A stretch of DNA of 29,194 bases, from assembly GCA_002319925.1 (NCBI GenBank), contig DCFP01000038.1, positions 925 through 30,118 of the forward strand. Reading direction: 5' to 3'. Origin of the DNA: Holophagaceae bacterium UBA1801 (lineage in GTDB: Bacteria > Acidobacteriota > Holophagae > Holophagales > Holophagaceae). The notes beneath the pieces were generated by a model. That model ran no database searches, was not told where the DNA came from, and saw only the letters and a program-made list of their open reading frames with translations. The position numbers were made by a program, and so were the translations under genes. Positions 23,888 through 29,194 of the stretch are shown here, piece after piece; the first letter of the stretch is position 1; every line of letters begins with the position of its first letter.

Positions 23888-24633
23888 ACTTCGTTTCCAC
23901 GCCTTTTCCGGAATCCTCCACACTGGAGCCGGAATCACGCAGCCCCGTCTCTCTGCTCTCTCGCCTCGGCCGCACGGTCTCCGTCCTAGCCACAACGGCC
24001 TGGGCTACGATGCGCGTGGGTGCTTGCGAAGATCCGAATCCCCTGATGCACCGCTGGGCGATCTCGGTCCTAGCGTCACTCCGCGTTCGAGTCGAGGTCC
24101 AGGGAGAGTTGGATCCGTGGCCTCAGTTGTGGATCGCCAACCATCTCAGTTGGCTGGATCCCTTGGTGCTCATGAGCCTTCGCCCCATGGGGGCCATGGC
24201 CAAGCACGAGGTTTCCCGCTACCCCTTGATCAGTCACGGCGCGCGGAAGACAGGCTTGATCTTCGTGGACCGCGCGGATCCTGCGAGCCGGGCTTCAGCC
24301 TTGGTCAGTCTCGTCGCTGAACTGCGCCGTAGGAAGCCCATGCTCCTCTTTCCGGAAGGTACCACCACGTGCGGCCATAGATTGGCTCCATTGCAGGAAG
24401 GTGGCTTGCGGGCCGCCTTCCGCTGCGCCACGCCCATCCAGGCTGTTCGGCTGTTCAGCAAGGATCCAGCCTATCCGTGGATCGGCGATGACGAATTACT
24501 GCCACACATCCTGAACATCATGAAGACAGGCCAGACGCGGGTGAGCGTCCAGGCTCGCGCCGTACTCGAACCCTGGCAGTTCCCCGACGAAGCAAGCTGG
24601 ATCGCGGCGATCCAGCGGGAGCTTGCCCCATGA
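23884..24633 (+). CDS. PlsC-type lysophospholipid acyltransferase
   Basis: 249-residue membrane-associated O-acyltransferase. The catalytic H-x4-D box is N-H-L-S-W-L-D (His87, Asp92), and the glycerol-phosphate-binding box is F-P-E-G-T (156-160) followed by T-T-C-G. One hydrophobic segment lies upstream (about 31-45). Its substrate is probably a lyso-lipid; in form (F-P-E-G-T-T plus an aromatic-poor C-terminus) it resembles both PlsC and the OlsA proteins of ornithine-lipid synthesis. The GTG at 23884 overlaps the GNAT stop (GTGA), and its own stop overlaps the next ATG, which marks a tight three-gene operon. Confidence 0.88.
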   Translation: MNFVSTPFPESSTLEPESRSPVSLLSRLGRTVSVLATTAWATMRVGACEDPNPLMHRWAISVLASLRVRVEVQGELDPWPQLWIANHLSWLDPLVLMSLRPMGAMAKHEVSRYPLISHGARKTGLIFVDRADPASRASALVSLVAELRRRKPMLLFPEGTTTCGHRLAPLQEGGLRAAFRCATPIQAVRLFSKDPAYPWIGDDELLPHILNIMKTGQTRVSVQARAVLEPWQFPDEASWIAAIQRELAP

Positions 24634-25586
24634 CATACGGAGAGTCCTTGGACCCTGATCATTCCTTAAGCAACTTACGCACCGGCATTGTTTCCTTCCT
24701 GGGACTTCCCTTTCACCTGGAGCCGGAACCCGCTGCCGGTGTTGTTCTGGGAGCGCCCTTCGACGGGGGCGTCATCCACCGTCCCGGCGCGCGGATGGGC
24801 CCATGGATGCTGCGCAACGTCACGCTGGGGTTGGGTCGGTCGCCGCTGCCAACGCGGTTCCAAGGTGCAGAAAACGGTCATCACGCCCGGGCCGCGGAAA
24901 GCTGGTTGGATGGAGGGAACATTCCGACGCGCCCTTTCGATGCGGGGGAGGCGCTGGCGGCGATGGGGCATACGATGGGTGCGTGGATCGAGAGAGGGAC
25001 ACGCACCCTCATGCTGGGCGGCGATCACCTCATGACGCTGGGGGCCTTGCGCGCCCATGCCCGCGTCCACGGCCCCCTTGGACTTTTGGTCCTCGACGCA
25101 CACCCTGATGCGGCCTCCGGGGACCTCTGGGGGACCGAATTCCATCACGGCACCTGGGTGCGGAAGGCCATCGAGGAGAACCTCGTGGATCCCCATCGCG
25201 TCGTGCAGATCGGCCTGCGCGCGCCACGGCACGATGAAGGGGAAACGCAGTTCCTCATCAAGGCAGGCGTGCGCCTGTGGACGCCCTGGGATCTCAAGGA
25301 CCCGCGCCTGTCCACGCAGCTCCAGGGCGACATCGCCCGGGTGGGCCAGGGGCCTGCCTACGTGAGCATCGACCTGGATGCGCTGGATCCGGCCTTCTGT
25401 CCCGCCGTGGCCGAACCGGTTCCAGGCGGCTTGAACGTCATGCGGGCCATTTCGCTCCTCCGGCAGGTGCATCTCTGGCACCAACCCTGGGTCGGCGCCG
25501 ATGTCATGGAGCTGGCCGCCACCCTCGACCGGGCCGAAGACACCGCCCGGGTCGGCGTACACCTTGCGCTTCATCTGCTCGCTTGA
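24630..25586 (+). CDS. Ureohydrolase (agmatinase/arginase family)
   Basis: 318-residue binuclear manganese hydrolase that releases urea or a similar product from a guanidino compound. All six metal ligands are visible: His133 (G-G-D-H), Asp156, His158 and Asp160 (D-A-H-P-D), and Asp248 and Asp250 (S-I-D-L-D-A-L-D-P-A-F). The E-P-V-P-G-G-L segment and the C-terminal E-L-A-A-T-L-D-R-A-E-D-T-A correspond to family positions. The substrate (agmatine, arginine, guanidinobutyrate, formimidoglutamate) cannot be told from motifs. ATG 24630 overlaps the preceding stop (ATGA). Its pairing with two acyltransferases is unusual for speB-type genes. Confidence 0.9.
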   Translation: MTYGESLDPDHSLSNLRTGIVSFLGLPFHLEPEPAAGVVLGAPFDGGVIHRPGARMGPWMLRNVTLGLGRSPLPTRFQGAENGHHARAAESWLDGGNIPTRPFDAGEALAAMGHTMGAWIERGTRTLMLGGDHLMTLGALRAHARVHGPLGLLVLDAHPDAASGDLWGTEFHHGTWVRKAIEENLVDPHRVVQIGLRAPRHDEGETQFLIKAGVRLWTPWDLKDPRLSTQLQGDIARVGQGPAYVSIDLDALDPAFCPAVAEPVPGGLNVMRAISLLRQVHLWHQPWVGADVMELAATLDRAEDTARVGVHLALHLLA

Positions 25587-25600
25587 ACAAGGAGGTCACC

Positions 25601-26134
25601 ATGATCTACCTCAACACCATGGAACTGCTGCGGCGCCACACGTCCCTGCCCTGTGGCTGGAACGAGGTGGTGGTGGGCTACGACTTCGGCATCCTGTCGG
25701 TCCGGGAGATCCAGGACTGGATCCATGCCGAATCCTCCTGGGGTCCCGCTGCCGAAGAAGCCGCAAAACTGGAAGGCCAGGACCTCCTCCGCTTCGAGTC
25801 CTGCCTCTGGGCCGCCTACGCCGAAGCCATGGAAACGGGCGTACCGCGTCCGGGCCATCTACAGTGGACCCTTGCCCAGGATCTCTGGCGCATCACCCTG
25901 CTCAAGGAGGTCCTGGATTGGTCCCTCAGCGAGGGCGAATTCGGCGAAGCCATCGAGACCATCTTCAACCGCATGGGTTGCCCTGAGGACATGCTCGGTT
26001 TCCTGAAACTCAGCCGTGGCTGGGCCGGACGGCCGGCTTCGGCGGATCACCCTGCAGTCGCGGCCTTCATCCACGATCTCGAGAACCGGTGCCTGCTGCA
26101 GAGTAACTGCTGGATCACGCTGGCGGCATCGTGA
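25601..26134 (+). CDS. Hypothetical 177-aa protein
   Basis: Not firmly recognised. AAGGAGGT ahead of ATG 25601 is a near-perfect ribosome site, 14 bases after the ureohydrolase stop, so it is probably the fourth gene of that operon. The product is acidic, soluble and helical, with many tryptophans (W-N-E-V-V-V-G-Y-D-F-G-I-L-S; I-Q-D-W-I-H-A-E-S-S-W-G; L-W-R-I-T-L-L-K-E-V-L-D-W). The first 45 residues resemble, from memory, the opening of DUF2247 proteins (W-x-x-I/V-x-x-G-Y...G-x-x-S/T-x-x-x-I/V); I hold this weakly. The end has two cysteines (C-L-L-Q-S-N-C-W). No catalytic motif is apparent. Confidence 0.75.
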   Translation: MIYLNTMELLRRHTSLPCGWNEVVVGYDFGILSVREIQDWIHAESSWGPAAEEAAKLEGQDLLRFESCLWAAYAEAMETGVPRPGHLQWTLAQDLWRITLLKEVLDWSLSEGEFGEAIETIFNRMGCPEDMLGFLKLSRGWAGRPASADHPAVAAFIHDLENRCLLQSNCWITLAAS

Positions 26135-26437
26135 GGGTTGATACAACGGCGGGGTCAGTAACCGTAATGAACCCATAGCCCTGGCCGCTGACCAACCCAA
26201 AACAGGATTCACCACACCCGCGGTCGCTTTAAGGGGCGTCTACTGTATGAGTTTCCGGATTCTCCACCCAGATGTGAAGGCCAGTGGGAATCGCAGGGAA
26301 AAAGTCGGAAGTTGATCGCCCCGTCGTCCTCCATCGTGTTGCGTGCTCGGTGCTGTGCTGGATGGGCAGGGTACGTGACATCGGCTCACACATGTGCCCC
26401 GGCGGTCGCAGTTCCACCTCTACTTATTCCAATCTAC
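26135..26437. other. 303-base gap without a gene
   Basis: Lies between the 177-aa gene and a hairpin terminator. Base composition falls from GC-rich to AT-rich toward the right. No ribosome-site-led frame, tRNA or repeat is apparent. It may be untranslated 3' sequence or a decayed gene. Confidence 0.4.
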
Positions 26438-26466
26438 AGCCATGTTTTCATGGCTTATTTTTATTT
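26438..26466 (+). terminator. Intrinsic terminator
   Basis: AGCCATG-TTTT-CATGGCT is a perfect 7-bp stem, followed directly by TATTTTTATTT on the plus strand. It is the best U-tract terminator in the window. It is positioned to end transcripts of the acyltransferase/ureohydrolase operon and separate them from the lipoprotein gene. Confidence 0.6.
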
Positions 26467-26530
26467 CATGCAAAACTACACGTTCCAGATAGAATAATCA
26501 TGGAAACTTTTCATTCTGGAGCCAAAACAA

Positions 26531-27139
26531 ATGCTGCAAAAAACCCAACCCATGCAGTCTTCTCGCAACCCGTTTTTCCTGACTTTCTTTGGTCTCTTAA
26601 TCGCTGCTGGGTTGGGTTTGGCCACTATCGGCTGCGGCGGGCCGGCCACCATACCTGTCAATTATGCGCCAAGCTCGATCATGACTGTGTCTGGATCCCT
26701 GATGGTCGCTGATTTCACCTATCCACCCTCCGTGGTCTCCACGGTTCCCGGCAAGTCTCCTGTCGCACCAAATCAGATCAGGAACACGGCCATGGGCGAT
26801 ATCAAAATCGACCGTGAAGTGAAGCAATTCGTCAGAGATGCCGTTTTTTCCGAGTTGCGCCTGGTGGGTCTGAAGATCGACAACAACAGCCGTGTTCTGA
26901 AGGGGGACATCGAAGAGTTCCTTATCGACGACCTCGGATACAACGTAGATTGGACACTTCGCATCAAGTATGTGGTTTCCGAACCCGGTAGCGACAAGGT
27001 TCTTTATTCATCGGTAAAGAACATCAAACGGCGTACAGCCAAATTCGCTAATCCCTTCGGCGCAATGAATGAGACGATCAAGCTGAATGTCGAAGAGTTA
27101 TTGAAGGACCCCGATTTCGTCAAGTGCATCAACAGTTAA
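26531..27139 (+). CDS. YajG-like outer-membrane lipoprotein
   Basis: 202-residue exported lipoprotein of unknown function. The signal sequence (F-F-L-T-F-F-G-L-L-I-A-A-G-L-G-L) ends in A-T-I-G-C with lipidation at Cys35; the -3 residue is Thr, slightly unusual. The mature part follows the YajG plan: D-R-E-V-K-Q-F-V-R-D-A-V-F-S-E-L-R-L-V-G, then V-L-K-G-D-I-E-E-F-L-I-D-D-L-G-Y-N-V-D-W-T-L-R-I-K-Y-V-V, and a last helix L-N-V-E-E-L-L-K-D-P-D-F-V. GGAG lies ten bases before ATG 26531. The gene and its upstream DNA are clearly more AT-rich than the surroundings (AAA, AAT, TTT and ATC codons frequent), which hints at acquisition by transfer. It stands alone. Confidence 0.72.
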   Translation: MLQKTQPMQSSRNPFFLTFFGLLIAAGLGLATIGCGGPATIPVNYAPSSIMTVSGSLMVADFTYPPSVVSTVPGKSPVAPNQIRNTAMGDIKIDREVKQFVRDAVFSELRLVGLKIDNNSRVLKGDIEEFLIDDLGYNVDWTLRIKYVVSEPGSDKVLYSSVKNIKRRTAKFANPFGAMNETIKLNVEELLKDPDFVKCINS

Positions 27140-27374
27140 ACTCACGGCGTTCGGTCCTGCTTCACAACCGAGTTCAGCACGTCTACACATGGGCTGGTAG
27201 TGTCCGCCGGAGATGCCCTCACTATCCGAGGAACTCCCTGGGCACTGCCACCTTGTGCATCTGCTCGAGGCCTCGCAGGGGATTTCCGGCACTTTCAAAT
27301 GATTTCCAAGTGTCTTGTCTACTAGGGAATCCGCTGGATCCGGTCGGAATCGAGGCTGGGGGTGTAGCCAGTCT

Positions 27375-28067
27375 TCACTCCGGTGCCGTCACGAATCGGT
27401 AGCCTACGCCCCGCACGGTCTCGATGTACGACTCGGCAAGACCGAGTTTTTCTCTCAGCCGCTTCACGTGGGTATCCACGGTACGGGTTTCCGTGTCCGC
27501 CTGCATGCCCCACACGTCCTCCAGCAGGGAAGCCCGCGTCTGCACGCGGTTCCGGCGCTCGTAGAGGGTCATGAGCAGGCGGAATTCCATGGAGGTGAGC
27601 TGAATCTCCGAGTTCTCGACCCACACGCGGTAGGCGGCGGGATCCACGCGCAGATGCCCGAACTGGATCGCTCCGCTCGATTCCTGGCCCTTCGCGGGCT
27701 GTGTCCGCCGCAGGATGGCCTGGATGCGCAGCATCAGTTCGCGCACGCTGAAGGGTTTGGTGACGTAATCCTCCGCGCCCAGCTCAAAGCCGAGCACGCG
27801 ATCGATCTCCTCGCCCTTGGCTGTGAGCATGAGTATGGGAACGCCGCGGGTGGCCGGTTCCGCCTTCATGGCCTTGCAGATCTCGGTACCCGAAAGATCG
27901 GGCAGCATGAGGTCCAGGAGTACAAGGTCCGGCCGCTGGCTCTGGGCCATGCTCAGGCCTTCGTTGCCTCGGAGGGCTGACATTACCGTGTGCCCGGCCA
28001 GCCGGAGGTTGTAGCCCAGGACTTGCTGCAGGTCCCGTTCGTCCTCGATCACCAGGATCTTCGCCAT
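27375..28067 (-). CDS. phoB: PhoB-type response regulator, copy 2
   Basis: 230-residue OmpR/PhoB-family regulator closely related to the protein at 15318-16013. Receiver: E8-D9, Asp52 (V-L-L-D-L-M-L-P-D) and Lys104 (K-P-F) are intact. DNA-binding domain: T-S-M-E-F-R-L-L, R-T-V-D-T-H-V-K-R-L-R-E-K-L and G-V-G-Y-R-F. The linker carries four extra residues (Q-E-S-S-G region) relative to copy 1, and the recognition-helix stretch is the same. GGAG precedes ATG 28067. It lies 20 bases after phoU, so it is the last gene of a pst-phoU-phoB unit. No kinase gene adjoins it within the window; PhoR at 16010 is the obvious candidate partner. Confidence 0.93.
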   Translation of the reverse strand: MAKILVIEDERDLQQVLGYNLRLAGHTVMSALRGNEGLSMAQSQRPDLVLLDLMLPDLSGTEICKAMKAEPATRGVPILMLTAKGEEIDRVLGFELGAEDYVTKPFSVRELMLRIQAILRRTQPAKGQESSGAIQFGHLRVDPAAYRVWVENSEIQLTSMEFRLLMTLYERRNRVQTRASLLEDVWGMQADTETRTVDTHVKRLREKLGLAESYIETVRGVGYRFVTAPE

Positions 28068-28087
28068 TCACGATCTCCAGTACGCCC

Positions 28088-28789
28088 TCACTGGGCGTCG
28101 ATCTCCTCTTCCCCAGCATCGACACTGCCCTTGTGCCGGATGTCCCTGCCCTTGGCCATGAACACCACCTGCTCCGCCAGGTTGGTGGCATGGTCACCGA
28201 TCCGTTCCAGATACTTGGCGATGGCCTGGACGCTCATGCCGCGGTGGATGGCGCTTCGATCGTCCATCATGATCACGAGGACTTCGTGGAAAAGATGGGA
28301 ATACAGCGAATCCACGCCCCGGTCCTGTTCGATGACCCATTGGGCCTTGCCGGGATCCGTGGCCACGAAGGCGTCGAGCGCGTCGTGCACCATGCTCTGC
28401 ACAGCGTCGGCCATCCTTACCATGTTCGGGTAGGTGCGCTGTGGGGGATCGAGGGAAAGATCGATGGTCCGCTCGCAGATATTCACCGCGAGATCACCGA
28501 TGCGCTCCAGGTCCGTGACGAGTTTCAAGGCGCTAGTGAGGAATCGCAGGTCCGAGGCCACCGGTTGGCGGCGCGCGAGGATGCTGAGGCAGAAACCATC
28601 AATTTCCACTTCCATGCGGTTGACTTCGTGATCGGACTCGATGGTTCGGCGAGCCAGTTCGTAGTCCCGCTCGTTGAAAGCCTTCACGCTGGCCGAGACC
28701 ATGCCTTCCACCTTGGCGCCCATGAGGAGCAACTCCTCGCGCAGCTTGCCGAGTTCGTCTTCGTAGGCTCGGTCCGTATGACTTCTCAT
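28088..28789 (-). CDS. phoU: Phosphate signalling protein PhoU
   Basis: 233-residue cytoplasmic regulator that links PstB activity to PhoR and holds the Pho response off when phosphate is plentiful. Two PhoU helical-bundle repeats are clear. The first contains D-L-R-F-L-T-S-A-L-K-L-V-T-D-L-E-R-I-G-D-L-A-V-N-I and the second contains I-A-K-Y-L-E-R-I-G-D-H-A-T-N-L-A-E. The E-R-I-G-D-x-A-x-N metal-binding motif thus occurs twice. ATG 28789 with GAGGAG seven bases upstream is preferred over a TTG at 28801. It is separated from pstB by 160 bases holding an inverted repeat. Confidence 0.96.
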   Translation of the reverse strand: MRSHTDRAYEDELGKLREELLLMGAKVEGMVSASVKAFNERDYELARRTIESDHEVNRMEVEIDGFCLSILARRQPVASDLRFLTSALKLVTDLERIGDLAVNICERTIDLSLDPPQRTYPNMVRMADAVQSMVHDALDAFVATDPGKAQWVIEQDRGVDSLYSHLFHEVLVIMMDDRSAIHRGMSVQAIAKYLERIGDHATNLAEQVVFMAKGRDIRHKGSVDAGEEEIDAQ

Positions 28790-28817
28790 CACACTCCTCA
28801 ATTAAGAATCAACTGAT

Positions 28818-28936
28818 TCACCGCAGAGGCACAGAGAAGAGCAAAGAGCGCAGAGAAAAAACCACTCTGTTTTCCATTCCCCAACTTGCCTTTTCCTCTG
28901 CGCTCTTTCTTTTCCATCTCTGCGCCTCTGCGGTGA
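28818..28936. repeat. Long inverted repeat between pstB and phoU
   Basis: TCACCGCAGAGGC (28818-28830) is the exact reverse complement of GCCTCTGCGGTGA (28924-28936). The match continues imperfectly inward through AGAGCGCAGAG (left) and CTCTGCGCTCT (right), giving arms of about 43-46 bases and a 30-base spacer. The transcript could fold into one long hairpin on either strand. Elements of this 'CGCAGAGGC' kind are widespread intergenic fillers in several bacterial phyla (recalled, not searched). Confidence 0.75.
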
Positions 28937-28949
28937 TCTTTCGAACCGT

Positions 28950-29194
28950 TCAACCGAAACGCCCGGTGATGTAGTCTTCCGTGCGCTGATTGGCGGGTCT
29001 CGTGAAGATGGCTTCCGTGGTGTCGAATTCCACCAGCTCACCCAGGTACAGGAAGGCGGTGAAGTCCGATACGCGGGCTGCCTGCTGCATGCTGTGGGTC
29101 ACGATGACGATGGTGTAGCGCTCGCGCAGCTCGTGGATGAGTTCCTCCACCTTGGCGGTGGCGATGGGATCCAGGGCCGAGCAGGGCTCGTCCA
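28950..29194 (-). CDS. pstB: Phosphate ABC transporter ATPase PstB, C-terminal part
   Basis: The gene is cut by the right window edge; 81 codons remain. The visible part begins in Walker B (D-E-P-C-S-A-L-D-P-I-A-T), where the Cys-Ser-Ala-Leu-Asp-Pro sequence is characteristic of PstB. It continues with K-V-E-E-L-I-H-E-L, I-V-I-V-T-H-S-M-Q-Q-A-A-R-V-S-D, L-G-E-L-V-E-F-D-T-T and T-E-D-Y-I-T-G-R-F-G at the end, all as in the family. It energises high-affinity phosphate import by PstSCA, whose genes should lie to the right of the window. Downstream on the same strand are phoU and phoB copy 2. Confidence 0.95.
   Translation of the reverse strand, partial: DEPCSALDPIATAKVEELIHELRERYTIVIVTHSMQQAARVSDFTAFLYLGELVEFDTTEAIFTRPANQRTEDYITGRFG

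Noticed and set aside
23162..23995. 277-codon minus-strand frame over the GNAT gene
   Set aside because: Antisense shadow; the GNAT frame has a strong ribosome site, conserved motifs and an operon-type overlap with the next gene.
23342..24633. Naming the two acyltransferases olsB and olsA
   Set aside because: The GNAT is shorter than OlsB and lacks its recalled motifs, and the PlsC-type protein cannot be separated from ordinary PlsC by motifs. Kept only as a hypothesis in the findings.
27140..27374. Possible short gene or RNA in the gap before phoB copy 2
   Set aside because: Both flanking genes point into this gap, yet I found no U-tract hairpin, no ribosome-site-led frame and no tRNA fold.
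1..29194. CRISPR array, tRNA or rRNA genes, transposase genes
   Set aside because: No regularly spaced repeats, cloverleaf or rRNA signatures, and no DDE or recombinase motifs were seen on either strand.

Overview
The window is high-GC, densely coded DNA from a Gram-negative, LPS-making bacterium: it carries lptD, an RNase E with a disordered tail, RF3 and outer-membrane lipoprotein and OmpA-type sequences. The overall style (tandem degenerate receivers on a GGDEF protein, a PAS kinase with a cysteine cluster, long imperfect inverted repeats between genes) would fit Acidobacteriota of the Holophaga/Geothrix type or a deltaproteobacterial relative. That placement is an inference from recalled protein style and was not tested.

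Layout. 1-2297 (+): the 3' end of thioredoxin reductase, then a diguanylate cyclase. 2342-6868 (-): RNase E followed by lptD. 7269-8922 (+): a DUF47/PhoU-like protein and a Pit phosphate permease. 8923-9880: a repeat-rich patch with an inverted-repeat element, a probable glycosyltransferase remnant, two strong hairpins and a 100-codon gene of unknown function. 9884-11452 (-): prfC, with a terminator-like hairpin in its leader. 11623-13990 (+): a DUF1223-msrP-msrQ operon for periplasmic methionine sulfoxide repair. 14064-17782 (+): a cytosolic cysteine-cluster PAS histidine kinase, then phoB and phoR. 17784-18825: an OmpA C-terminal fragment, a 44-codon single-span membrane protein and a 122-aa unknown. 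18935-23002 (+): a four-gene ABC importer (binding protein, two permeases, ATPase). 23342-26134 (+): a coupled GNAT / PlsC-type acyltransferase / ureohydrolase operon and an unknown gene. 26531-27139 (+): a YajG-like lipoprotein in more AT-rich DNA. 27375-29194 (-): pstB (cut by the window edge), phoU and a second phoB.

Phosphate is the recurring theme. Low-affinity uptake (DUF47-Pit), the sensor pair (PhoB-PhoR) and the tail of the high-affinity Pst operon (PstB-PhoU-second PhoB) lie within 22 kb, with two closely related PhoB proteins and one recognisable PhoR. A second theme is redox: TrxB, DUF1223, MsrPQ and a Cys-rich PAS kinase. The least explained items are the 44-aa membrane protein, the prfC leader hairpin, the recombination-like junction at 9.4 kb, the acyltransferase/ureohydrolase module and the family of unlike but similarly built inverted repeats between genes.
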